Assembly: GCA_014650475.1 (NCBI GenBank)
Contig: BMVA01000017.1
Span: 1-64,000 of the forward strand
Reading direction: 5' to 3'
DNA length: 64,000 nt
Source of the DNA: Streptomyces albogriseolus
GTDB taxonomy: Bacteria > Actinomycetota > Actinomycetes > Streptomycetales > Streptomycetaceae
Part shown: in pieces, positions 1-8,514 of the stretch
Position numbering within the stretch: the stretch's first letter is position 1
Layout: each line of letters begins with the position of its first letter
Made by a program: the position numbers and the translations under genes
Notes under the pieces: model-generated
The model's database searches: none
What the model was told of the DNA's origin: nothing
What the model saw: only the letters and a program-made list of their open reading frames with translations

Positions 1-74
1 ACACGATCCTCCTACCCGCCACGTCAGACGACTGATCGCCTACACCACGACAAGGGACATGACCCGACCTCTCC

Positions 75-1625
75 GTGACCCAGGTTCGGCGCATGCGGGG
101 CGTCTTCGCGATGCATGAGGGAGACCCCTTGTTCAACGAGAAGTTCGCGACCTCCCTCGGCGCAAAAGGCACCCTTCAGTTCTGGGTCGACCTGTCGGAA
201 GCTCATGCCGGCGCCCGAGGGACAGACCTGAAGGACCTCAAGGGATTTCAGGAGCAGATCAGCACCAACTTGGCCAACGCAACTCACTCCGACTCTCGCG
301 CCATGCAGCAGTGGAAGCAGGGCGTGATCGATTCGGGCAACATCAGTTTCAAAGCTGACTCAAAGGAGCCCTTCTACCGTCCTCCCGGCGCGGTCGGCTT
401 CCAGGTCATGAGCAGCTTGATGGGCAGCGGAAAATACGACACCGACTTCCTTTCCGATTACGGCAAGGCCCTCCTCAAGGTGGACAAGGCCCCAGCCGGT
501 GAGGGGAAGTACACGGATGAGGTGTGGCAGCGAGGTGCCGACCTGGTTTTCGGGAAGGAAACCGGACGAGACCCCCTGAATGGCTATCTGGACGCCCTTT
601 CCCATAACCCAGAGGCTGCTACGCACAGCCTGTCGAGCAAGTCGGACCTGACCCACTTGCTCGAAAGCAGCAAATACACAGAGCGGGGCGATTCTCTAGG
701 GGAGGCCCTGGAAGCCGCAGTAACCGGAGTTGTACCAGGAGAGTCAGTCAACGAGATCCCGAGTCATAGTGCGACTCAAGTGCAAATCGTGCAGAACGTC
801 GTCCATGCGGTCGCTCAGCCCAGCGGGGGAGAAAACCTCGTTTCCAAAGCTGGATTGGGTGAGAGTTTCGGTCACATCGCCTCGGCCTACATGCCAGAGA
901 TAAGTCATGCCCTGGCCGGACCCGGAGCCGATGCAGCCCTCGTGACGACGAGTCAAGCACCCAAGGGGCTGGAACGAACCGACGTCACCCGCTTCCTTTA
1001 CGAGGTTTCCAGAGACCCCGACGGGAAGGCAGCAGTCCAGTATGGCGAGTCCATTTACACTGCTAGCCTCCTTGAGGCGCATGTCGCCGATCCCGCTCTG
1101 TACGACGGCAACACGGAGAACGCGATCGCGACCGTCGCACATAACGCAGGTTTGATCCAAGGGATTGTGGGTCATTCGACAGCAGATGCGGGGGTCGGGA
1201 GCGCCATCGGAACAGAGAAGGAATACAACGAGGCAATCAAGAAGCAGGGGGACTTCATCAAGACGATCGTGTCCACCGGAATCGGAGTCGGCGCAAGTTC
1301 GTTCCCGGCTGCCTCTCCGCTGGTTGCAGCCACTGCGGGGGGCTTTTTCTCCGGCGTGTCCGGGATGGCGATCGATCGCTTCTACGAAGGAAAGCAGCTC
1401 GACGGGGCACTGGATGACTCTCTGTACCGGACCGGAAGGGACCTCAACAGAGCTCAGGATTCCGTCGTACAACAGACGCAATGGTCGGCTCTCGATGCTA
1501 TCGCAGCACATCATTCGAAACTTCCGGTGGACTCTACAAGAGACCTGATTCGCGCCGAGGTGAATGACGGATGGAATCGCAGCGATAACATTCTCGAGGA
1601 CACACACGCGCGCCCCAGCGCCTGA
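75..1625 (+). CDS. ESX-locus accessory protein, possibly DUF6571-like, N-terminus uncertain
   Basis: Protein of about 516 residues with no enzyme motif that I recognise. It resembles the C-terminal part of large Streptomyces proteins linked to type VII secretion (DUF6571-like, from memory only): a DPLFNEKF-type segment near the start, alternating helical segments, and a Gly/Ala-rich hydrophobic stretch near residues 395-435 that could insert in or lie on a membrane. The chosen GTG at 75 has no clear ribosome binding site, and an in-frame stop lies just upstream at 60-62. Family members are usually longer, so this copy may be N-terminally truncated or frameshifted; ATG codons at 93 and 111 are alternatives. 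A separate reading frame ending at 33-35 could be the tail of an upstream gene. Codon use is less GC-rich than in the core genes further right. The membrane-anchored gene at 1648 follows on the same strand. Confidence 0.55.
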   Translation: MTQVRRMRGVFAMHEGDPLFNEKFATSLGAKGTLQFWVDLSEAHAGARGTDLKDLKGFQEQISTNLANATHSDSRAMQQWKQGVIDSGNISFKADSKEPFYRPPGAVGFQVMSSLMGSGKYDTDFLSDYGKALLKVDKAPAGEGKYTDEVWQRGADLVFGKETGRDPLNGYLDALSHNPEAATHSLSSKSDLTHLLESSKYTERGDSLGEALEAAVTGVVPGESVNEIPSHSATQVQIVQNVVHAVAQPSGGENLVSKAGLGESFGHIASAYMPEISHALAGPGADAALVTTSQAPKGLERTDVTRFLYEVSRDPDGKAAVQYGESIYTASLLEAHVADPALYDGNTENAIATVAHNAGLIQGIVGHSTADAGVGSAIGTEKEYNEAIKKQGDFIKTIVSTGIGVGASSFPAASPLVAATAGGFFSGVSGMAIDRFYEGKQLDGALDDSLYRTGRDLNRAQDSVVQQTQWSALDAIAAHHSKLPVDSTRDLIRAEVNDGWNRSDNILEDTHARPSA

Positions 1626-1647
1626 ATTTCGGCGGTGATAAAGAATT

Positions 1648-2283
1648 ATGCAAAAGAGTGTCAGAGTGCTGCTTTCCAGCGGTGTCGGCTGTCTTCTCCT
1701 TCTAGGAGGAGTCGTCGGTTACCGTTACTTCTTCACCAACGGGCTGGAGAAGCTCCCGAATAAGCTGTGTTCTGGTGCCGTGGACAGGGAGATCGCCATT
1801 CGAGCCCTTCCGCCGTCACGTCACGCCGAGGAAGGCGACGAGGCCAGTTCTCCCGGCCAGAACTTCTTCTTCTCGTGCTACGTCTACGCCGGGGATGAAT
1901 CCACCCTTTCCGGCGAAGCCCAAGCCGCCGATTCGTCTATAAGCACCTGGATCAACTACTACAGGGGCAAGCGAGAGGGCGAGATGGTGCGGGTCGCGAA
2001 GGGCCCGGTACAAGCCCTATCCCTGCCGGACGGGCTCGTAAGCGTGTACGTCCCGTGTACTCCCCCCAGGACTGCTCCTGACGAGGCGGTCCAATCCTAT
2101 GCTCTCGTCACCGAGGCAAGGACGATCGGGGAAACTCAAGCAAAAGGGGACGACCTGCGTCAGGCTGTCACCGACTTCGCGTATGCCATTACCAAGCGGG
2201 CATATCAGGTCGGTGAGTGCCAGGAACGTACTTCATTCCCAGCGAATCTCTCGACTGAAAATACCGAACGAGGAAACGAATGA
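1648..2283 (+). CDS. Membrane-anchored extracytoplasmic protein of unknown function
   Basis: 211 residues. A short basic N-terminus is followed by one hydrophobic segment (about residues 6-26, rich in Leu, Gly and Val), which suggests a signal anchor. The rest looks extracytoplasmic, with cysteines near residues 42, 72, 136 and 194 that could form disulfides. I do not recognise the family. The gene starts 22 bases after the preceding gene on the same strand and has similarly moderate GC, so the two are probably co-transcribed; such pairs of a helical protein and a small anchored protein occur beside Streptomyces ESX loci. The ATG at 1648 was chosen because it places the hydrophobic segment correctly; the ribosome binding site is weak. 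Function cannot be assigned. Confidence 0.6.
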   Translation: MQKSVRVLLSSGVGCLLLLGGVVGYRYFFTNGLEKLPNKLCSGAVDREIAIRALPPSRHAEEGDEASSPGQNFFFSCYVYAGDESTLSGEAQAADSSISTWINYYRGKREGEMVRVAKGPVQALSLPDGLVSVYVPCTPPRTAPDEAVQSYALVTEARTIGETQAKGDDLRQAVTDFAYAITKRAYQVGECQERTSFPANLSTENTERGNE

Positions 2284-3119
2284 TCGCCCCGTCGAGGGAA
2301 TAGGCGGAGGTCGTCGGTGGTGACCCAAGAACTTTTGCTCGTCGGGTCGTTCGGTGCCCTCCTGCAGCCCAGACGAGGAACAGGCGAAGTCGGCGAACGG
2401 GTGTGAGGAGGTGCTGGGCGCGGCCGGACTTGAATGGCGGGTGCCCGATTCGCCAGAGGGATCTGAACTGCCGACCGTGGCATCGCTTTTGGCGGTCGGC
2501 GAGACGGCACCTGGGTGCTCATGTCAGATTGTCTCGAAAACGACGATCATACCTCGCATCAAAGCGCTCACTCCTTCGCCGAGGAAATCAAGGTGAAGCG
2601 ATGTCCGACGCGAGCGATGCCACCTACGCAGCGAACGATGCGAGTAGCGTGAGCAGGTCCTCTGCCCTCTACGGAGTAGATCTGCAACTTCCCGCGCGTA
2701 TCCTCAGTTCCCATATTTGTTTGCCGCCGACAAGAACTGCGTAATCTGATTCAACGTAAGCCTCGGGATGTCCCACTCCAAAGCGTCACTCATGCCTTCG
2801 TACGTCCTTACTCGCGGTACGTGAATCCCCCTGCCCGCTGGGCCAGTTCCGAAGCTGGCGGACCTACCGCGACGTCGGCCTCGGCCTCGGCTCGGATGAA
2901 AGCTGATTCCAGGAGTACCCCGTCCATGATGCCGTCGGCCCGCGACGCCGAAGCGGCGTAGAGGAACTGGCCGTCAGTCGGACGATGGCTGCACGTCTTC
3001 GTGGCAGCGGGTCACGACACCACTGGGCGGCACTTTGCCGACACCTTCGTCGGCATCACCTCGGGTCCGATCGGCACGCCGCCTGCCACCATTCGCTGAG
3101 GCTGCACCCTCACCCTGGC
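2284..3119. other. Low-GC stretch without a convincing gene
   Basis: About 840 bases between the anchored protein and the putative immunity gene. Base composition is more even than in the rest of the window, and no frame has both Streptomyces-like codon bias and a ribosome binding site. A 29-codon frame on the minus strand (2704-2793) reads like the start of a real protein but stops early. The stretch looks like decayed accessory DNA, as expected next to a polymorphic toxin tip, but no recognisable fragment could be named. Confidence 0.4.
2704..2793 (-). CDS. Possible small protein or gene remnant (29 aa)
   Basis: An ATG-initiated frame of 29 codons beginning MSDALEWDIPRLTLN and ending AANKYGN. 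Its composition is that of a soluble protein rather than of the Arg/Pro-rich antisense frames typical of this genome. A GAAGG sequence lies almost against the ATG, and a GTAAGGA lies further upstream. It may be a tiny gene, or the 5' end of a second, truncated immunity-type gene on the same strand as the toxin operon. The evidence is weak. Confidence 0.2.
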   Translation of the reverse strand: MSDALEWDIPRLTLNQITQFLSAANKYGN

Positions 3120-3497
3120 CTATGAGTCGCCATCAGAGGCACTGCCGCCGGAGATGGCTCGCAGATGCTTGACCTCCTGCACCAGACGAGGGATTACCTC
3201 TCTTGCCATCGCGATGAACGCGGCATTCTCGTCCCAACGCCCATCTTCACAATCCACGTAGCGTGGGTGCTGCACCAACGTCGCAGCTACCAGGTCTCGA
3301 TGGTCAAACGCAGGCCACCTTTCCCCTCGTCCCGTATCCTCGACCGTACTGATTGCGACAAGATTCATGGCGTTTTGATCATCCAGGTGCCGGACGAACC
3401 ATGGCCCTGGGGTGGCCGCCGCACAGATTTCTTCAATCTCATCCAGATCGATATCGCAATCCGCACCCCGTGGGATCTGCTCACCATCATCACTCAT
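3120..3497 (-). CDS. Putative immunity protein for the adjacent RHS-PIN toxin
   Basis: 125 residues, acidic, with an AAATPGPW motif near residues 27-34 and a C-terminal helix (FIAMAREVIPRLVQEV). This pattern is typical of a phage/actinobacterial family of small proteins (Ead/Ea22-like, from memory). The ATG at 3497 lies 20 bases after the stop of the RHS toxin on the same strand, exactly where an immunity gene of a polymorphic toxin would sit. The small size, acidity and moderate GC also fit. The immunity role is inferred from position alone; the ATPGPW family is not, to my knowledge, a proven immunity family. It could instead be an unrelated phage-like gene brought in together with the toxin tip. 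Confidence 0.5.
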   Translation of the reverse strand: MSDDGEQIPRGADCDIDLDEIEEICAAATPGPWFVRHLDDQNAMNLVAISTVEDTGRGERWPAFDHRDLVAATLVQHPRYVDCEDGRWDENAAFIAMAREVIPRLVQEVKHLRAISGGSASDGDS

Positions 3498-3517
3498 GAC
3501 GTCCGCTCATTTCGCAC

Positions 3518-6500
3518 TCAATAACGTTCTGTAGTGTATCCGAGTCGCTCTGCGTTCTTGAAGAATCTCACATCGTTGGTGATGATCGACAACCCTTCTT
3601 GTACGGCGGAATGCAGAACCATGGCATCGTGATCCTGGATCATCGGATTGAATGATTTACCCTTCCACATGGCCTTGAGTCTGGCTTGAATGTCGGCGAC
3701 TCCTTCAGGCGTAGACTCAGGCCCCATTCGGCCTTGTCGCTCCCTCAACCAAGCGTCGATCGCAGCTGATGTGTGGCCCCCGTCGAGTAGTTCACGAAAC
3801 GCCTGCGGTGACAGCACGGGAGATCGTCCGTTCAGGGCCGTATCTACTTCAGCCGTGCGTATCCCGTTGAGGGCATCGGTAACAGGATTCGTGTCAACGG
3901 CAACATAGTCGGGGGACAAACCAACAGAGTCTGTCGCGGTGTGCGGGTTTATGACATAGGTGGCAGGGTTAGGGGCTGGCGTCAGGCCCAGAGGGTCCCG
4001 CGTCAGATACCGCGCCGTTTCCGGGTCGTAGTGGCGGAAGTAGTTGTAGTGGAGGCCCGTTTCCGGGTCGTGGTACTGGCCGGGGAAGCGGAGAGGGGTG
4101 TAGGCCGTGCTGGAGGTCGGCCAGGTGGTGGTGCCCCAGAGGGTGCTGCGGGTGCGCCAGGCTATGTCGCCCTGTTCGTCGAGGAGTTCGGTGGGGGTGC
4201 CGACCAGGTCGGTGACGATGGCGAAGAAGCGGGAGTCGATCTCGTGCTGGGGGGCGTCCGCCGCGGTGATGCGTTCCGACTGGGTGATCGGGTGCAGGCC
4301 CCGGTGATTCCAGGTCAGCGTGACCGGGTCGGGGAGGGACGCGGACGTCGTCGTCTGTTCGCAGAGGGTGGTGCCGTCCCAGGTGAAGAGGATCTCTTCC
4401 GTGACCGTCTCACCGTCTGCGGCAAGGCGGCGTTTGGCCGTTCTGCGCCCCAGGGGGTCGTAGGCGTAGCTCCAGCGGGTGCCGTCCGGGGTGATGGCCG
4501 TGGTCAGGCGGTCCTCCGCGTCCCAGGTGTAGTGCCATGTGTCCGGCTTGCGGGACAGGCGTGACTTCTGGCGGAGGGTGGTACGGCCCAGGGCGTCGTG
4601 TTCGTAGCGGACGCGGCCGGCTCGGGTGATGCGGGTGCCCGCGTAGTCGCGGGCACCGGTCGCTTCGCCGCCCGGATGCGAGGTCGGCCATGACGCCGAG
4701 GTCTGGTTGCCGGCCTCGTCGTAGGCGTAGCGCTCCGTCCAGTTCGCGGCGTGCACGGCCGTCACGCGGCCCGTCGGGTCCAGGTCGAAGCGGCGCGTGC
4801 CGGAGAGCTGGTCCTCGATGCCGATCAGGTTGCCGTCGGCGCGGTAGGCGTAAGCGCGGTGTTGCACGGAGCGGCTGTCCGGGCCTGTCACCGACTGGGT
4901 GGTCAGGCGCCCCAAGGGGTCGTACGCCTGGGTCAGAGTGAGTCCTTCGCCTATGCGGCGCGTCACTTCCCGACCCGCCGGGTCGTACGTGAAGTCGATG
5001 GTGCGGCCCGAGGCCGTCATGCCGACGCTGCGGCCCGTCGCGTCGTAGGTCCATGTCGTGGTCACGCCCGCGGGGGTCGTGCGGGCCGTGCGGCGGCCGA
5101 AGTCGTCGTAGGTGTAGGTGAGGGTGCGGCCGTCGACCGTCTCGGAGAGGACGCGACCGTGGATGTCCCGGTCGATCGTCACCGTCGTGCCGTCGGGACC
5201 GACGGCCTCGGTCAGTTGGCCGGTCGTGTCGTACGCGTAGGTGGTGATCCCGTCGGGCGTGTGCTTGGCGGTCACCCGGCCCAGCGCGTCGCGCTCGTAG
5301 GACAGGGTCTGACCCAGCACGTCTCTACGGGACGTCAGGCGCCCCGCCTGGTCGTAGGTGTAGGTGAGGGTGCGGCCGTCGAAGTCGGTCTCCGTGGCCG
5401 GGCGCCCGGCGGGATCGTAGGTGTACTTCCAGGTCAGGCCCTGAGGGTTGGTGACCTGGGTGAGGTTCAGCTCCGTGTCGTGCTCGAATGCGTAGCGCAC
5501 GCCGTCGGGACCCGTGCGTGCCGTCAGCAGGTCGAAGTGCGTGTATGCGAAACGTGTGGTGCCGCCGAGCCGGTCGGTGTGGGTGGTGCAGTTGCCCTCG
5601 CCGTCGTAGGTCCAGGACTCGGTGCTGCCGTCGGCGGCGGTGCGACGGGCCAGGCGGCCTTCCACCGTCCATTCGAGGCGCGTCACCGCGCCCGTGGGCT
5701 CCGTGATCGCGACGGGTCGGCCGAACGCGTCACGGTCGTAGGACGTCGTCGCACCGAGCGGGTCCACGACGCGTACGGGCAGTCCCGCGTCGTCGCAGTG
5801 GACCGTCGTCGTGTGGCCCAAGGGGTCGACGACGCCCGTCAGTCGGCCCTGCTCGTCGCGGGTGAAGCGGGTGGTGAGGCCCGTCGGCGCCGTGACGGAC
5901 GTCCTGTTGCCGTGGAGGTCGTACGCCTGACGGGTGGTGGCGCCGTTCGGGTGCCGGACCGTCGTGGGGAGGTGAAGGTCGTTGTAGTCGGCCTGGGACT
6001 CGCTGCCGTCGGGGTGGGTGACCGAGGTGAGGTTTCCGGCCTCGTCGTAGGTGTGGCGCGTGGTGTGGCCCAGCGGGTCCGTTCGGGACAGCAGGCGGTT
6101 GTAGCGGTCTCGCTCGAAGCGGGTCACCGCGCCCAACGGGTCCACCTCGGACACGATCTGGCACAGGTCGTTGACGAAGTACCGGTAGACGTGTCCGGTG
6201 CCTGTCGTGGCGGTGGTGGTGCGCAGCCCTGTCCCGGGGTCCCGGTCGGAGTACGCGATGCGCAGGCTCATATGGCCTTCGGTGCCGCCCTCGGCGATGC
6301 AGCGGTCGCGGTCGTCGTACTCGTAGGTGTAGCCGCGGTCGTTGGTGTCGGTCCAGGAGGTGATGCGGCCCGCGTCGTCGTAGGTGAAGCGGAGGGGCAG
6401 GCCCGAGGAGTTGACCACCTCGGTGAGGTCGCCGACCGGGGAGTAGCCGTACCGGATCAGCTCTTGGTCGCCCTCGTCGGGGGCGGCGCCGACCAGGTGG

Positions 6501-7993
6501 AGGGCGGTGATCCTGTGCGCTTCCGTGGTGACGCGGATCCGGTAGCCGCCGCTGTGCGTCACAGCGGTGGGGGTGCCGTCGGCGTCGTGCTCGAACGTGA
6601 TCCGGTTGCCGGTGCGGTCGTCGATCTGTTCCAGGAGCGCGTGGTCGTCGGTGTGCCGGGTGAAGTGCCACGTGCGGCCCGCGGCCGGGTCTGTGATCGC
6701 GTAGCCCTCGGGCTCGGACCGCAGTTCCCAGCGTGGTCCTTCCGTCGGCAGGCTCGTACCGCCCTCGGCCGGGTGGGGGTAGGCCAGGATCAGACCGTCC
6801 TCGTGGACGAAGACAATGCGCTCGGACTCGATCTCGAGCCGCTGGTCCACCGTCGACGACCAGGACGGGCCGAACCAGCGGCCGGCACGGAAGCCGGACT
6901 CGGCGCGCCGCTTGAACAGCAGGGGAAGTGTCCCGGGAAGGGCCACGTCGGTCTGCGGCATGTACATCTTGCCGGTGGCCAGGTCCACGGGGTCGGTGGG
7001 GTTGTGCTGGGTGGCGTGGCCGTCGCTGTGGGCGCCGGGGTCACTGCGGTCCAGGTGGGATCCGGCCGTGCCCAGACCCGTCGGGCTGCCGAGGGCGTTG
7101 CGGCCGTCCATGTGGCGTGCCAGGCTGCCCGCGCCCTTGAAGGCCGCTCCCCCGGCGAGACCGGGCGCCATGTACCCGAGCATGCGGGCCGGGTCCTTCT
7201 GGAACTCGTCCCAGGTGTGGGAGGCGCCCTGGTAGACGTCCTTCGAGAAGCCGATGGGGTCCCTGACCGCGTTGACGCCGCCGTCGATGACCATCGCCGC
7301 GTCGTGCAGGTAGGCCTTCGGCTCGGTCAGCAGCCGGCCCGGGTTGACCGCCAGGCCGAACTCGACGAGGTCGTTCCAGCCCTCCTTCGCGCCCCCGGTG
7401 ACGCGCTGCCGGCCGCTCGGCCGTTTCGGGGCCTTCTCGGCGGCCTTGTCGAGGCTCCGCCTGGCGGTGGTCGCCGCTTGTGCGACCTCCTCCTGCGCAC
7501 CGTTGATCATTCCGACGAGTTCGGCCATCGCCGTTCTGCCGGGGTCCGTCTCGGGAGGCCTGGTGGGAAGGCTGGTCCCGCCGGCCTTGACCGCCGTGTT
7601 GTAGTCGTCCACGGCCTTGGCGTACTGGCGCGAGAGGTCGCGGGCGAGCGGCGCCTCGTGGTCGAGGATCCGCCGGGTGAGGCGCTGGGCCCCGTCGAGC
7701 ACCTCGCGGTAGGCGAACACGGCGACGCCCGCCTCGACGAAGGCGTCCATCGCTCCGTCGAGGTCCTTGGGCAGCTTCTTGACCGTCTTGCGGAACTGTT
7801 CCGCGGCCTCGCCCTGCCAGGGATCGGTGTTGAGCTTGCGCAGCTGCTCCGCGCCCTCCCCGAAGTGGGCCGCCGCACCGCCGAGCTTCTTGACCAGCCG
7901 GTCGAGTTCGGCGGGCTTGCCCGGTATCCAGTCCTGGACGGTGTCGTCGGGGCCGATCCATATGCGGCGCAGGAGGAACCGTTTCTCCGACAT
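3518..7993 (-). CDS. RHS/YD-repeat polymorphic toxin with WxG-type secretion domain and PIN-like tip
   Basis: 1491 residues. Residues 1 to about 190 are a helical WXG100-like domain (DPWQGEAAEQF near 58-68), as in proteins exported by the ESX system. A DUF6531-type region follows near 335-410 (DPVDLATGKMYM), then more than twenty YD repeats of the form YxxxGR. The RHS core motif YDPETARYLTRDPLGL lies near residue 1330. The last 133 residues replace the usual tip and look like a PIN nuclease: VAVDTN (D1367), LSPQAFRELLDG (E1401), DHDAMVLHSA (D1456) and IITNDVRFF (D1474). PIN domains cleave RNA, so the likely role is a contact- or secretion-delivered RNase toxin. It is preceded by a WXG-like partner gene and followed by a putative immunity gene. 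The tip is visibly less GC-rich than the repeat region. Start at ATG 7993 with an AGGAG about 14 bases upstream. Confidence 0.85.
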   Translation of the reverse strand: MSEKRFLLRRIWIGPDDTVQDWIPGKPAELDRLVKKLGGAAAHFGEGAEQLRKLNTDPWQGEAAEQFRKTVKKLPKDLDGAMDAFVEAGVAVFAYREVLDGAQRLTRRILDHEAPLARDLSRQYAKAVDDYNTAVKAGGTSLPTRPPETDPGRTAMAELVGMINGAQEEVAQAATTARRSLDKAAEKAPKRPSGRQRVTGGAKEGWNDLVEFGLAVNPGRLLTEPKAYLHDAAMVIDGGVNAVRDPIGFSKDVYQGASHTWDEFQKDPARMLGYMAPGLAGGAAFKGAGSLARHMDGRNALGSPTGLGTAGSHLDRSDPGAHSDGHATQHNPTDPVDLATGKMYMPQTDVALPGTLPLLFKRRAESGFRAGRWFGPSWSSTVDQRLEIESERIVFVHEDGLILAYPHPAEGGTSLPTEGPRWELRSEPEGYAITDPAAGRTWHFTRHTDDHALLEQIDDRTGNRITFEHDADGTPTAVTHSGGYRIRVTTEAHRITALHLVGAAPDEGDQELIRYGYSPVGDLTEVVNSSGLPLRFTYDDAGRITSWTDTNDRGYTYEYDDRDRCIAEGGTEGHMSLRIAYSDRDPGTGLRTTTATTGTGHVYRYFVNDLCQIVSEVDPLGAVTRFERDRYNRLLSRTDPLGHTTRHTYDEAGNLTSVTHPDGSESQADYNDLHLPTTVRHPNGATTRQAYDLHGNRTSVTAPTGLTTRFTRDEQGRLTGVVDPLGHTTTVHCDDAGLPVRVVDPLGATTSYDRDAFGRPVAITEPTGAVTRLEWTVEGRLARRTAADGSTESWTYDGEGNCTTHTDRLGGTTRFAYTHFDLLTARTGPDGVRYAFEHDTELNLTQVTNPQGLTWKYTYDPAGRPATETDFDGRTLTYTYDQAGRLTSRRDVLGQTLSYERDALGRVTAKHTPDGITTYAYDTTGQLTEAVGPDGTTVTIDRDIHGRVLSETVDGRTLTYTYDDFGRRTARTTPAGVTTTWTYDATGRSVGMTASGRTIDFTYDPAGREVTRRIGEGLTLTQAYDPLGRLTTQSVTGPDSRSVQHRAYAYRADGNLIGIEDQLSGTRRFDLDPTGRVTAVHAANWTERYAYDEAGNQTSASWPTSHPGGEATGARDYAGTRITRAGRVRYEHDALGRTTLRQKSRLSRKPDTWHYTWDAEDRLTTAITPDGTRWSYAYDPLGRRTAKRRLAADGETVTEEILFTWDGTTLCEQTTTSASLPDPVTLTWNHRGLHPITQSERITAADAPQHEIDSRFFAIVTDLVGTPTELLDEQGDIAWRTRSTLWGTTTWPTSSTAYTPLRFPGQYHDPETGLHYNYFRHYDPETARYLTRDPLGLTPAPNPATYVINPHTATDSVGLSPDYVAVDTNPVTDALNGIRTAEVDTALNGRSPVLSPQAFRELLDGGHTSAAIDAWLRERQGRMGPESTPEGVADIQARLKAMWKGKSFNPMIQDHDAMVLHSAVQEGLSIITNDVRFFKNAERLGYTTERY

Positions 7994-8016
7994 GCTGGGT
8001 GTTCCTGCTCCTGCCT

Positions 8017-8514
8017 TTATCGCGGGGCCCGGTCGGGGCCGGTCCCGCCGTCACGGTCGACCGGCTCCAGGCGGCCGCGGAACTCGGTGCGTTTCTCCGC
8101 GATCCCGTGCCCCTCGAGGAATCCGGTGACGGGGTGGTCGTCCTCGAACTGTTGCTGCCGCTCGAGCATCATGGCCTTGTACCGGGCCTTGGTCTCGGTG
8201 ACCAGGAAGTCGTTGATGGTGGCGCTCAGCGCGGTGACGATCACGTCGGCGTCGTCCGCGATGCAGCCGAGGCCGTGGCACCACTTGTCGAGGAAGTCGT
8301 TCACCGCGGCTGTCACTTCGTTCGCCCCGGTCTTGTCCTCGCCGGCCAGGGAGGCGAGGTCGAAGGCCGCCTCGGCCCGTTCCTCGGAGATCTTCCGCGC
8401 GGCGGCCGTGGACTCCTCGAGGGGGTGTGCGATCGACTGGAGGAACTGGACCTCCCACTTGAACTCGCCGCCGTCCGCGCCCAGCGGGATGAGCCATCCC
8501 TGGGTGTCGCTCAT
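8017..8514 (-). CDS. Small WXG-like helical protein, probable partner of the RHS toxin
   Basis: 165 residues, largely helical, beginning MSDTQGWLIPLGADGG. It has a conserved-looking centre (residues about 68-100) with the closely spaced cysteines of WCHGLGC and a charged C-terminal tail. It has the size and helical make-up of the ESX-linked WXG/LXG-like proteins encoded just upstream of large secreted toxins, which are thought to act as secretion partners or chaperones. The chosen ATG at 8514 overlaps the stop of the SseB-like gene (ATGA), so translation is probably coupled; longer upstream in-frame starts would overlap that gene extensively. The RHS toxin starts 23 bases downstream. The specific partner role is an inference. 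Confidence 0.6.
   Translation of the reverse strand: MSDTQGWLIPLGADGGEFKWEVQFLQSIAHPLEESTAAARKISEERAEAAFDLASLAGEDKTGANEVTAAVNDFLDKWCHGLGCIADDADVIVTALSATINDFLVTETKARYKAMMLERQQQFEDDHPVTGFLEGHGIAEKRTEFRGRLEPVDRDGGTGPDRAPR

Noticed and set aside
4000-6700. Regularly spaced short repeats that could suggest a CRISPR array
   Set aside because: They are in-frame YD repeats of the RHS protein, degenerate and without constant direct repeats.
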